64,000 nt of DNA from NCBI GenBank assembly GCA_025786725.1, contig JAHLTZ010000014.1:557139-621138 (forward strand), in the 5' to 3' direction. Positions within the stretch are counted from its first letter, which is position 1. Each line of letters opens with the position of its first letter. The notes beneath the pieces were generated by a model. It did not search any database and was not told the origin of the DNA. It worked only from the letters and a program-made list of their open reading frames with translations. Both the position numbers and the translations under genes were made by a program. Positions 1-11,060 of the stretch are shown piece by piece. This DNA is from Syncephalis fuscata (Eukaryota > Zoopagomycota > Zoopagomycetes > Zoopagales > Piptocephalidaceae).

Positions 1-761
1 GTAATCCATCGCTGGAAACAAACGAGTCGATCAACAGCTGGTTTTAATTGATGCTCTTTACAAATATTAAAAAAAGCTTGTGGGTCTGCGTAAACCTGGT
101 TAAAATAAATCAAATACATTACATTATAGTGTGATTAATACAGATAACTAGTATAATGATGGAATGCACTAAATATACCTCTTTTCTCCATTCAACTAGT
201 TGCTCATCGGAAAATCGACCAGCAATCGATGGTTCAGTAATTAGAATGCCTGATTCTTCAAATGTTTCACGTAAAGCACAAATACGATATGCCAAATCCA
301 TAGCGTCTGTTATCTTTGACGTAGTCATTAATGCTGACCAGTTGTCATGCTGATCGGCCAGTTCCATAGCACCACCTAGACACTGTGTTATTATCAGTTA
401 GTCAACCAGTTGATTGACTATTTACCTGGAAAGGCATGCATATTGCTAAACGCACCACGCGCCGATCTATAGCCATTAGGTCAATATTGACATTAAAATG
501 GTCATTTGCTAAATACTTGCCGTTTTAACATTAAAATACGATAGTTTGTCTCTATGGTTGATGAATGGTAAGTCTTGTTCTGCCAGGGTGCAGCAATCAA
601 TAGTCTAGGTGCATATTTAAATGCGTCATTATAATTCATATTAACATTATTATTGTTGAGTAATTGACAAGGATAGTAATAATGCAGCCTGTACATCAAA
701 CTTACGAGGCCGATGGTCGTGGCAATGGAGCCTTTGTCGTGTCAATTGTACTAGACGACAT
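1..761 (-). CDS. NUDT19-like Nudix hydrolase (5' part; continues beyond the window)
   Basis: Nudix hydrolase of the NUDT19 (RP2p) type, a family of CoA/acyl-CoA diphosphatases usually found in peroxisomes or mitochondria. Exons read on the minus strand: 761-706, 604-521, 466-426, 375-179, 95-1 and onward. The joined product reads ...LLIAAPW...YRILMLKRS, then FSNMHAFPGGAMELAD, then the Nudix box core AYRICALRETFEESGIL and EWRKEVYADPQAF. The order (RRS, HxFPGG, REtFEExG, D..F..C, RWI) matches NUDT19. The 467-520 intron needs a GC donor (gcaagt). The ATG at 761 starts MSSSTIDTTK. The frame stays open upstream to 923 with a basic, acid-free stretch, so a longer mitochondrial-leader form is possible. 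The C-terminal part is missing because the window ends. Family call is firm; location in the cell is inference. Confidence 0.85.
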
Positions 762-1265
762 GTTAGGAATATAGATAATACCGCGTAAAAATGTTAAAAA
801 TGGCTTTGCTGGACGAGTAGCAATAAAGGGAGACAATAGTGAATGTGTTAGCAAGGGACGAGAGATGCAGTTAGTAATAGCAGCGCGACAATGAACAGTC
901 CTGGGTCCGATAGTTGTCCACATGAGAAAACGGCAATATATAGAGAGAGTAAACTAGGATATATAAGAAAGAGCAAGTACGTGTGGGGAATTAACCAATA
1001 TTTCCACGCCTACGGGTCATATTACATCCGACCATTGTAATTAGAAATGTATGCGTGTAACCATTACTAGATTTACTTTGGTCTTGCATCTCCATATTTT
1101 TGAGTCATAATGAAAACCAATGAGACATTTTTCGTTATATGATGATACTTCATTATCGTCAACTGGTTAAATAGAGCTAACTTTATGGATTAATAATTTA
1201 GAACAAGCATACGTTATTAAATATTTGTTGATTTGTCTTCGTTATTAGTTATTTCTCTTACAAAT

Positions 1266-2091
1266 ATGACTGTACGTAAAAATAGCGGAAAGGTATGTTT
1301 TACACTAAATATTAATAATAAATATTATTATTTACACTGTGCATTATTTTAGCCGATGGCGGCTGGTAGCTCTGCAATCTCGTGTTCATCCGATGTGGCT
1401 TCACGTAAAAAAAATTGTTCATCCGACAAGCCAGTGTATGTCAATATTCCTACATCCACTGTAACACGTAAAACTTCACCACAAAATGACAATCTATCTC
1501 ATATGAAAGTGTCGACCAACTACAGTACATCCGATGGATCAAGTGACATTCTAGCCTACAATGACTATCTGCCTTATAAGTTTCATACTATCCAGACGCA
1601 TCAACGTTCTCGCCCAGTCTTATCGCTCGTATTGCGGATCAATATATGATCGACAAGAAAGATCAATGGGAAACATTTCGGTAATATTAGCTTGTTTTAC
1701 TAATTATGCCATTGTATTAACACTGTTCATTACACTTTATATATTTTATATAGAATGCCCATACTTGAAATGTCTGCTCAAGACATTTATTTAGAAGAGC
1801 GCCATACACGCCATGCACTGCGCTTAGATCTGGTGCTATTTGAAAAGGTATGGAATCCGAATAGCTAGCTAGCACGTTGACATGCTAATTCGCCACTAAA
1901 CTTAATAGAATTTATCGATTTCCCTCCATCAGCTTTATCATCTACAATTCACTAATTATATGGATGTTCAGAAGATGTGTGATCAATATCTATCTGAACA
2001 GTTAACAAGACTATTTGCGATCGAATGGAAGATTGATTTGCTCAGCCAACCCAGTGTAGGTAGAGCAAATAACGCTTATCATCGATACTGA
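1266..2091 (+). CDS. Hypothetical protein, spliced, about 200 aa
   Basis: Not recognised. Exons: 1266-1292, 1353-1680, 1754-1847, 1909-2091; introns start GTATGT, GTAATA and GTATGG. The N-terminal half is Ser/Thr/Lys-rich and low in complexity (begins MTVRKNSGK). The C-terminal half looks folded and helical: IADQYMIDKKDQWETF, then EERHTRHALRLDLVLFEK, then LHQLYHLQFTNYMDVQKM and LTRLFAIEWKIDLLSQ. Inside exon 2 the reading frame changes near 1,575. A 38-bp intron at 1543-1580 (weak donor gtgaca, acceptor ataag) would restore it; a 1-base assembly error would also explain it. Stop TGA at 2089-2091. Coding is supported by consistent splice sites only, so confidence is moderate. Confidence 0.5.
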
Positions 2092-2255
2092 TATAAAATA
2101 CAGGCACCTACACCGCGTGATTCGCTGTTGGATACAGCATTTGGCAACATGGAATATCCAAGCTATTGATCTATAATCTAGTAGAATAAAAAAGGGAATT
2201 GTAATACAAAGGTGTTGCTGGTGTAGTAACAGTAGTAGTAGGCTAATATTTACTT

Positions 2256-3672
2256 TGATTTCCCCAAAGCAGCAAATCTTTTTACTCAATCAATTGTAAT
2301 GATTTGAATAGTTGAATTATGTTTAAATGCCATCTACAATAAACACTAATGTTAGTACATTACATTACCATTTTCATAAAATAAAATGTAACGGAGCATT
2401 GTATCGCTAGCTGCTATTTTAAACATTTAAATAAATAATGTAACATACTATTTGATTCCATTGAAATGTTTGAGGTTGATCATTGTTGTTGTTGGCCATG
2501 TGTAGAAAGGTTGATCAAATATTAATAAAAGCCATTGATTGCAATTCCATAACGTTCCGCAGCTGTTATTGTTGTTACTATGACAGTGTGGTTTCTTGCA
2601 TCTAAATGGTCTGTTCTATTTTACAATCTTCTAATGTTGCATTTTGGGCAGATTTACGCTGTAAGATACTCGCCTATGGTGACAAAAGGTAGAATGATTA
2701 GCATTTCTGATGTTCACCATTTTCTTGAGCATTTTTGATATCAACTTGGTAGGCGCAGTTTATTTGCCGACCACTGATCAAGCAAATGGCCTCCCCATAT
2801 GCAATAATGATAGGTTGAGTGTCTTCACCAGGAAGATCTTGTGGCGGCAGTTGTAACCAGAATATACGGCATGCCGTTGATGCTACTTGAACAAATGTTA
2901 ATGTGAAATAAGAGAAATAAAAACCAGAAATTGAATAACGTTTTTTATTGATGCTCAAATACGCATGCTATTTATATTGTTATATTCAACATTATCACAT
3001 AATATATTACTGAATAGAACAACAAGATAGCGATAGGAAAAGATGACGAAATGGATAAATAAAATGCGGGAGTCAAAGTACAATAGAAACATTAAAGCCA
3101 TTTAATACTAAAGTTGTTGCTATAAAACATACTACCAATAAATTACTGAGTGTAGTAGGAAATACAATCAAGCCAATGTTTCTTAAAGACAAGTGTAGCC
3201 ATAGAAAGCGTCGTTATTGAAATAATGAAACATAGTCATATTCTAGACGATGAAGCAATAGACCAATGGTTTATATGAATGAATAAATAGTGCGATGTTA
3301 ATGCCAGCAGAAACATGCACAGTATATTCAGTACAATGGCCAGTGGTGAACCAAGGCCTTCTGATTTCTTACCATCTATTAGTATAAGAAATCAAACTGA
3401 CGCTGTTGCATCAACATCATAATTAAATGTAATATTCTATTTAAGTAACATGAAATACTATTTAACATTTATTAACACTAATATTGAGTATTGAAATAGT
3501 GTGGACTGGCTCAACTTCAACTAATTCAATCGGAGCTGATATGACACTGCTTCAACAAACCCCTTCTCAGTAGTAAAAACTGGTTGACGATTTATTATTC
3601 GAGTTATGGATATTTTTGTCCTAGTTTGAAGCTAGGGGCTCAAAGGGAAGTAGCTTTGTAGTAGTAGTAAAT
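2256..3672 (-). repeat. Repeat family A, left copy (inverted relative to 42.96-44.37 kb)
   Basis: About 1.4 kb that matches the reverse complement of 42,960-44,366 almost base for base across most of its length. Landmarks are the string around gcagcaaatctttttactc at one end and the run agcccctagcttcaaact at the other. It holds an open frame at 2698-2958 (-) that differs at only two of about 86 residues from its partner, but the frame has no ATG (it opens at TTG). It may be an exon: an acceptor-like tttgttcaag precedes VASTACRIFWLQLPP. No transposase is visible. Best described as a dispersed or duplicated element of unknown type. Confidence 0.7.
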
Positions 3673-3977
3673 TTGCAACGGTTTCATTATTAATTTGGCA
3701 ACCAAGTCAACGGTGTTTTAATGTGATCTGTGTGTGATTGTGATTGTGTGTGTGAGTGACGACACAGTTACGCGTGCCCGTTTATCATTATGGCCATGGC
3801 CATTAGTTGTATTATTAGTTGCACACATGGTTGCCTTGTTTGAGTTCTTGGCAATACACGCACTTCATCACAGCTCATTACTTTACCACTCTTAAGGCAT
3901 TTGACGCCTTCTATTCTTTGTTCAACGTTTTATTACCATAACCACAGTGTTTTTACTGCATAAATATTACTGCAATC

Positions 3978-6412
3978 ATGTCGCTGACTGTTAACTTTTT
4001 CACTCATAGTCATGAGCTTACCGAGGTGTACCAACAAGTGCGCACGGGCGACCCTACAAAGGAATGGGCTATCTTTGGCTACGATAAAGGTACCAATGAT
4101 CTTAAAGTTCTTGAGACGGGCGGTAAGTAGCGATACTTTATATAAAAGTGCTGTTTATTAATAATACAACGACTGCTATTTGTATAGTTGGTTTGGAAGA
4201 GTTGTCGGAAGAATTCAGCGACGGTAAAATTCAATATGCATTTGTACGCGTTATTGAACCCACCAGTGGTCTGCCCAAACTTGTACTTATTGGCTGGGTA
4301 AGATGACGGATGGTCTGTAGCCAGGAATGACGTTTAATAGGCTTGCATGTTATTTAGTGCGGTTCAGGCGTGCCAGTGGAGAAAAAAGGCTTATTTGCCT
4401 CACATTTAACTGATGTAGCTTCATTTCTAAAGGCAAGTTACATAACAATGATTTAACAATGTGCTGTATTTATTAATTATTGCTAATAACAGGGATATCA
4501 TTTACAAATTAATGCACGTACTGAGGTAAGAAGTACAAAATAGGATTGAATTAGTATTGTTTGCTTATCAATCAGCATGAATAGGCCGATGTAGAGCCTA
4601 GCTTTATTATGAAGCGTATTAACGAAAGTACTGGCGCAAAATATACAAGTCTACGTGAATTAGCAACAGAGCGTCCAGCACAATCAAAAATCACGGTAAT
4701 AACAGACGAATCACAAACAAAGAAACTTGGCTGACGGTAGCTATTACAACTAGTCAACAGGTACATACACACCAGTAACAGCATTGGTTAGCGCTGGATC
4801 AGTACGTAGTACGGTAAGTAAAATTAAAGATGTTTGGTGTAATAATGAATATTAATAAGTGATAAATTATTGATATAGCCACCCGCTACACGAAATGTAC
4901 CTCAGACACCACCACGTCCACAGCCGGCTACTGCTACATCCCCAAAGAAAACAATTACAGAGGATCAGGTGTCTGCAGAACATTTTGCACGAGAGGAGGA
5001 GCTAAGGCGCCAAGAAGCACGACGCGAACAAGAACGCCAAGAGTTGGAGAAAAAAGAGCAGGAGCTACGTGAGGCACGGTTTCAACGTAACCGTAGCGAT
5101 GTCGATCGACGCGAGGCTGAGATTCAATCAAGAATTAAACGGCAGGATGAGGAAAGAAAGGAACAGGAGAGACGCGAGACTGAAATGCAATCTCGACGTG
5201 ACCGACAAGCGAAAGAGCAAGCTGAACAGGAAGAACGTGAAAAAGAACTACGTGCACAGCGTGAACAGATCAAACTAAGCTCCGCCAATGAACAGACAAG
5301 CCAACGTGAGGCAGAACTTGCTAAACAACAAAAAGAACGCGAAGACAAAAAGCGCCAAGAACGAGAAGAGCAAACGAGAAAAGAAGCCGAACTACGAGCG
5401 AAAAAGGCACGTGAAGAAGCAGAGAAACGAGAAGAAGCAGAAAGGACACGCTTAGCACAAGAAAGAGCGGTCAAAGAAGAGGCAAGTAAACGAGAAGCTG
5501 AAGAGAAGATACGTAGAGAAGAACAAGAAAAATCAAAAGCATTAGCAGAAGAACAGCGTAAACAAGAAGAAGCAGCAGCAGCAGAAAAAGCACGCCAACA
5601 AAATGAAAAAGAAGCAGTAGAAAAAGCACGCCAACAGAAAGAAAAAGAAGCAGCAGAAAAGGCTAGTGCAATGGCCGATTACAATGCAGCTAGAAATGAA
5701 CTTCATTATGTAAGTTGTCAATATTATTAGTCATCAATTAACTAATAGCAATATTATTAACAGCAAACAGGTGCACCTACAACAAATGGTACATCGGCTA
5801 CAACAAATTCTAGTACCGAACAACGTGCAGTTGCTCTTTATGACTATGAAGCAAGTATGTATTTGTATTAACTATATGATCTACAATTTACTGACTTGTC
5901 CATTTAGTGGAAGCCGATGAAATGCCATTGACAGAGGGAGAAACAGTTATTATTACAGATAGAGTGGATGCCGACTGGTGGATTGGTACAGGTGATGGTG
6001 GTAAATCTGGTCTATTTCCTGGTAAGCTTTTAATAATAATAAAAATAATAGTGTTTAGTGATGTTAATAATGTTAATATCAATAATATCATAATTAGCAT
6101 CATATGTTAAACTGTTAACAGAAGTTGCCGATATTTCACCAACACCCATTCCAGTAGCACCTAGTTTACCACCAAGAGGAAAGACAGCCAAGGCACAGTA
6201 TGACTATGATGGTGTTGAAAATGACGAGCTATCCTTTAAAGAAGGCGATTTAATAATCAACATAACTACTGAATCTGATGATTGGTGGCGTGGTATGGCA
6301 CCAGATGGCAAACAAGGTCTATTTCCTGGTGAGTATTAATCAAACATTTCACAGTTACGTCAATATTAATCATCAATTGGTAGCAACCTATGTCACATTG
6401 AACTCGACATGA
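3978..6412 (+). CDS. ABP1: Actin-binding protein Abp1 / drebrin-like
   Basis: Cortical actin-patch protein that links F-actin and Arp2/3 activity to endocytosis. Eleven exons: 3978-4122, 4188-4297, 4358-4432, 4493-4525, 4585-4695, 4754-4813, 4879-5709, 5764-5854, 5908-6021, 6098-6328, 6384-6412, giving 609 aa. Residues 1-135 form an ADF-H domain ([50 protein letters not shown]). Residues 214-445 are a Glu/Arg/Lys/Gln-rich coiled coil. Two SH3 domains follow, about 476-535 (ALYDYEA, DADWWIG, GLFPASYV) and 552-605 (AQYDYDG, DDWWRG, GLFPATYV). Yeast Abp1 and animal drebrin-like proteins usually have one SH3. Intron 4433-4492 uses a GC donor (aag|gcaagt). RAD52 follows 139 bp downstream in the same direction. 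Confidence 0.93.
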
Positions 6413-6551
6413 TACACTTTGTATTATGTGTATGTATGACGCGCATTTTATATATAAAATTTACCTTTTTCCCCCCAACTATTGCTCGTTTATTTCAAAC
6501 CATTGTTTTTTTATTTGTTCTATAACTAATTTGTCTTCACTTATACTCGCC

Positions 6552-8163
6552 ATGCCATTTGGACAAGTACCATTTAAAGACGAGGAACGAGAAGAACTAA
6601 GCCATGAACTTAGTCGTTACTTGAATTCGGACTGTGTGGCATCTCGTAGTAATGGTGGTGGATGTAAATATAGTTGTACGCGTTGTAATTCATCGTCTAA
6701 TGCCTAGTCATCGACTATTTGACAGCCAAGCTATATTACATTGAAGGCTGGAAGGCAATTAATCTAGCAAATGATATCTGGGGCTTTGATGGCTGGTCAT
6801 CGTCTATTGTTGAGGTCACTATTGACTATGTAAGTCTATGAACGAGTACACTGTTGTTGCATTGTAACAACAACTATTCCTGTTTAGATTGATAACGTCA
6901 ATGGACGTATTTCTGTTGGTGTATCAGCCATTGTTCGTGTCACTATCAAGAATGGGACTCATCATGAGGTAGATTAATATGTGGGTTTAATTATAGGCAC
7001 AAATATTAATTATGGCTATGGAATGTAGGATATTGGATTTGGAGTGGCAGAAAATATGAAATCAAAAGGAATGGCATTGGAAAAGGTAAATAAAGTGATA
7101 TTGGCTATAGTCCATTATATTTATAATAATCATATGTGGTGTTGACCAGGCAAAAAAAGAGGCGGTCACTGATGGTTTAAAGCGAGCATTACGTGGATTT
7201 GGTAATGTTCTCGGTAATTGTTTATATGATAAGAACTATATAAAGGCCGTAACACGTATGCCACCACCCAAGGTAAAAAAACTGTTATGTAGATATTTAC
7301 TATGGCGATTGACTTGTAATGATTAGCCAACAGAAATTAACCCAGAATTGGCTTATCAGTTTAAATTTCATGGTGGTCAGCGAGTGGTGTCTCGAACACA
7401 ATCTCATGCTATTCGAGAAGCATCGCGTCCTTATCCATCTACGTCCACGTCTTCAGTGCCCAAAGTAAATGGTGTGAACAATATGACAACTGCAACACGC
7501 CAACCTTCTCGCTCCAATAGCATTAATGAAGTGATGGGTTCAACCTCTGCATCAACTTCAGCTATCCCACCTAGTCGAAAATCACCAGTAACACGTAGAT
7601 CAAGTATGAAAACAAGTACAGCACAATGTAAGATTAATTATTGTAGATTGGTCGGGTAATATACATTATCTAGATAGATAGAAATATATAGAGTATGTCT
7701 AATGATTAGTTATTTATCATTGCAGTGAATGAACCATCAATAGTGTCAAATAACCTTACTACTAAAGCAAATTTGGTTAACACATCGACAAAAAAATTGT
7801 GCAAGGCTGTAGCAAATAACCGAATTAAATCGATGGGTAGCGATGAAATGTTTCCCGGTAAGTTTGTTTTATCTATGTTGTATCAGCTAACGATGCTTAT
7901 TATTATGTATAGAGGATGTTGATTTCTATAACATTGCTGCCGAACAATTTGAATCCAATCGAGACATTAGAATTGAAAGCCCACCGCGTTTTGACCCGAC
8001 CTTAATAGAGTAAGCGAGCAATTAAAATAAGAAATTTAATAGATTCTAATGGTATTACGTACAATTTAGAAGCAATCTAACTGGTCTAGATGGAGCAGTT
8101 TTTGCTAACGAAGAAATTGTAGCAACCTCCGCGGTTACCGATGAGAATATAGGGTATTACTAA
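6552..8163 (+). CDS. RAD52: DNA recombination mediator Rad52
   Basis: Single-strand annealing and Rad51-loading protein of homologous recombination. Nine exons: 6552-6663, 6726-6829, 6888-6968, 7029-7085, 7150-7272, 7327-7627, 7726-7857, 7913-8009, 8073-8163; 365 aa. The N-terminal ring-forming, DNA-binding domain fills residues 1-175: [58 protein letters not shown], then [20 protein letters not shown]. These are the most conserved Rad52 blocks. The C-terminal half is Ser/Thr/Pro-rich and poorly conserved, as is normal. The ATG at 6552 starts [13 protein letters not shown], the usual Rad52 lead-in. A tgacgcgca string about 110 bp upstream resembles an MCB-type cell-cycle element, a weak inference. 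Confidence 0.95.
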
Positions 8164-8942
8164 TTGAACAAAGTACCATTGCTAGTATTATAGATAACAT
8201 GGTAAAATGATAGTCATTATTAATATTGCGCTACTAATCATTGTTAAATAGATACTAAATTTATTAAACTGCCACTAATCAGCATGGTTAAATTTTAGCT
8301 ATTTTAAGCAAAACCTTAAATAAGATCATGATGGTGCCTTTATAATTACATTAGTCACCACCTCAGCTAAAACTAAAAATAAGCAGGCTCACAAGCGGCC
8401 GATTTTTAATATTCATTTTTAATACATATAAAATATTAGTTATTATTTTACATTGCACTAAAATACTGTATATTTAATAAATACTTTAAACAAGTGCCCA
8501 ATCATGTTTTGCTAATACAAAATAGTTACTGGTAAAGTTATTAAATATTAAGTCACGTCATCTAAATTAATCAGATAAAAACAGAAAAAGGTTGACTAGT
8601 GGATGATATAGCAATTTTATTTAAAAACGTTTTTACAATTACAATAATTTATGTTTGATTGGTTGCTGTTTGCTAATATTGGGGGAAATCAAACATGAAT
8701 ATACATATAACAATCTAAGCAAATATTTTAAAATAGAATCATATGTTTATTACTACAAGTTTGCATAGCTGAATAGAAAGCTAAATACAGACTTGTCGAT
8801 AACATAATGGCGCCATTGATTGAAAGCGAATAAACCGAAACATTGGACAGAACTTGATATGTAAATGGACTGAACGGCAGTTGCCAAATGATCTTGCTTA
8901 TTGATGAATGTATACCTAAAATATATCAAACTAGCGGCTCAA
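8164..8942. other. AT-rich intergenic DNA and 3' flank of the micro-exon gene
   Basis: No convincing ORF. From about 8,830 to 8,942 the minus strand is the 3' UTR of the micro-exon gene. It matches the plus strand at about 24,393-24,500 (shared strings such as gctagtttgatat / gttagtttgatat and ggcaactgcc / agcaactgcc). The rest is low-complexity AT sequence between the RAD52 stop and that UTR. Confidence 0.6.
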
Positions 8943-10848
8943 TCATGCTATCAATTTTAATGTTTTGGAAGATCCAATTATTCTATTTTATAAATACATA
9001 AAAAACATGTCGTATAATTAGCATATAAATTAGCAATATATATATATAGCATCACTTACAAACTATTAATGTCAAATTATTAAATACACAGCGTATAGTA
9101 TATAAATAACTTAGGGATAATCAAGACTTAGCAACACTTACATCCTATCAATGCTCAAATTATTAAAATGAATAATGTATAATCAATCGATATACAAAGT
9201 AACTTACCAGCTATCAATGCAGATTAATGGACATATAGTGCGCATAATTTAGTTAGTGCATATTTGATACATGACATTACTTACGAGCTATCAATACAGA
9301 TTATTAAACATGCGGTAAACACTATATCATTAGTAAATAGACACTTGATATAAAATGCTACTTACAACCTTTCAATGCAAATTATCAAAAAACACAGTGC
9401 ACAGTGCATAATTAGTATATAGTTAGTTAATATTCAATGTCACTTACCGGCTACCAATACAAGTTATTAAGACAGAAAGTATACAGGATATAGTTAACAT
9501 ATAGCTAATTAATATAAAATACCACTTACAAGCTATTAATGCCGAATTATTAAACAAATAACGAATGATTTTTTTTAATATATATAGGTAACTAATACAC
9601 AATATTACTTACTAGCTATTGATATTAAGTAATTAAACACACACGCAACACACAGATGCGTTAATGCACAATAATTGGTGTACGAGGCCACTTACGAGCT
9701 GTTAATAGCAAATTATTATACAATGTATAACATATGTTTAATACTTAATTACTTAGTACAAAATATCACTTACTATCTAGTAATACAAGTTATTAAACAC
9801 AGATAGCGCGTAGTATGTAATCAGTGTATAGCCAATTAATCTATTAAATCGCTTACTCTCTGCCAATATAGCATATTAAGCACAAAAATCGCATTGAATA
9901 TGTTTAATTTATAGTTAATTGATATATATGTTACTTACTAGCTATCAATGTAATATTATTAAGCACGTAAAGTACATAGTATTTGTTTAGTGTGAGGCTA
10001 TCTAATCTACTATGTAACTTACAAGCTATTCGCACAAGTTATTGCGTACACACAATGCATAGCGTTTATTTAGCGTATGACTAATTAACATAAAATATTA
10101 CTTACTTCCTATCGATGCAATTTATTAAACAACAGAGCATAACGCGTGATTAATGCATGGTATTTGGTATACAACAAAGCTTACTATCTATTAATAACAA
10201 AGTTAAACACACGCAATATATGACACTCAATTAGTACATAATTAGTAAATATATAATAGCACTTACCGTCTATTACCAAAAAAATATTAATAACACGCAG
10301 TATATGGCATATGTTCAACGGACATCCGATTAATATACACATTACTTACCACCTGTTAATATTGATTTGTTGATAAACACGATATATAGCATGTAATTAG
10401 CTTATAGTTGAGTAATGTGCAATAACACTTACCAACTATTAATATTAAATTCCAAACACAGGTAATGTATAGTATATGTTTAGCGCATATTTAGTTGATA
10501 TACAATACTAATTACCGGCTATAAATACAAGTTATTCAACAAAAACGAGATATTACGCGTGTTTAGCACGTAATTGATCATATAAAATGCCACTTACCAT
10601 CTATTAACATCGAATTAGCAAACATACGTGATATATAAAATATTTAGTAAATAGTCAATCGGCAGACAATACCACCTACCAGCTATAAATATTATTTGGT
10701 AATAAAAACAATATTTAGTTGGATGACTAATTAATTGTTGTAACTATAACATACCACGGCGGGCTAAAATTGGCCTAGCATCCACAACGGCTGTAATAGC
10801 CACCAAGGCCACGACGATGGTGTAGATAACGACAATAGAAAGCTTCAT
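8943..10848 (-). CDS. Secreted prepropeptide gene with 21 consecutive 3-nt micro-exons
   Basis: No family recognised. Exon 1 is 10848-10755 (94 bp). It encodes a signal peptide (MKLSIVVIYTIVVALVAIT...), a short pro-piece RPILARR, and ends in phase 1 before GTATGT. Then come 21 exons of exactly 3 nt, each between an AG acceptor and a GTAAG-type donor: 10680-82, 10598-600, 10516-18, 10433-35, 10350-52, 10267-69, 10185-87, 10106-08, 10023-25, 9939-41, 9857-59, 9774-76, 9696-98, 9613-15, 9530-32, 9448-50, 9366-68, 9285-87, 9208-10, 9142-44, 9060-62. The last exon starts at 8947 and reads into TGA at 8945-8943. Fully spliced, the frame is open and gives a 53-aa product. Its 22-residue tail begins ADAVGDDRTS, ends PTSGSPGFS, and follows a dibasic ARR. 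All micro-exons are symmetric (phase 1-1), so skipping any of them keeps the frame and the stop. Splicing is inferred from sequence only. Confidence 0.75.
8948..10754 (-). repeat. Tandem array of about 82-bp intron + 3-nt exon units
   Basis: Twenty-two introns in a row. Intron 1 is 72 bp, the next twenty are 63-81 bp (most 79-80), and the last is 112 bp. Each starts with GTAAGT or a close variant (GTATGT, GTAGGT, GTAATT, GTAAGC) and ends in TAG, CAG or AAG, usually as attgatag or attaatag. The introns are related to one another: most carry, in the same order, an AT-rich block after the donor, a taattagctata-like block, a gcgttgtgtgttta-like block, and aataacttgtattgatag before the acceptor. 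The period of about 82 bp is visible on the plus strand as cttac...ctatcaat recurring 21 times. The array therefore arose by duplication or repeated insertion, not by chance. Confidence 0.85.
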
Positions 10849-11060
10849 GGTGATATTGATTTGTTAAAACAAACAAGTAGAATAGACAATAGACTGTAGT
10901 AGTATAAAGTGGCTAGTAGTAAGTATTTGGCAGAGAGTAGAATGTGATGCTGATATTGCTGGTTAGTTGTGTGTATCGTATGGGCTATTTAAGTGCATAA
11001 TTATGCTGAGATACCAATATGTTGTGTTGTATAGATTATACCATTGATGTACAATGTGAA
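10849..11060 (-). promoter_or_regulatory. Upstream region of the micro-exon gene, conserved in the paralogue
   Basis: Read on the minus strand, this matches the DNA directly upstream of the broken paralogue at about 23,380-23,582. A 20-bp block is identical (plus-strand 11002-11021 against 23417-23436), and shorter blocks (acattctac, acacacaact / atacacaatt, caaatca) keep order and spacing. This is probably promoter plus 5' UTR duplicated with the gene. No defined transcription-factor site is claimed. Confidence 0.5.

Noticed and set aside
6426-6551. Extending RAD52 upstream to 6426
   Set aside because: The extra N-terminus is hydrophobic and AT-driven. The conserved Rad52 lead-in starts at the ATG at 6552.
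9000-10700. A CRISPR-like or satellite array, because a short motif recurs every 82 bp
   Set aside because: The recurring motif reads as acceptor, 3 nt, donor on the minus strand. The spacers are homologous rather than unique, and the array follows a signal-peptide exon in frame.
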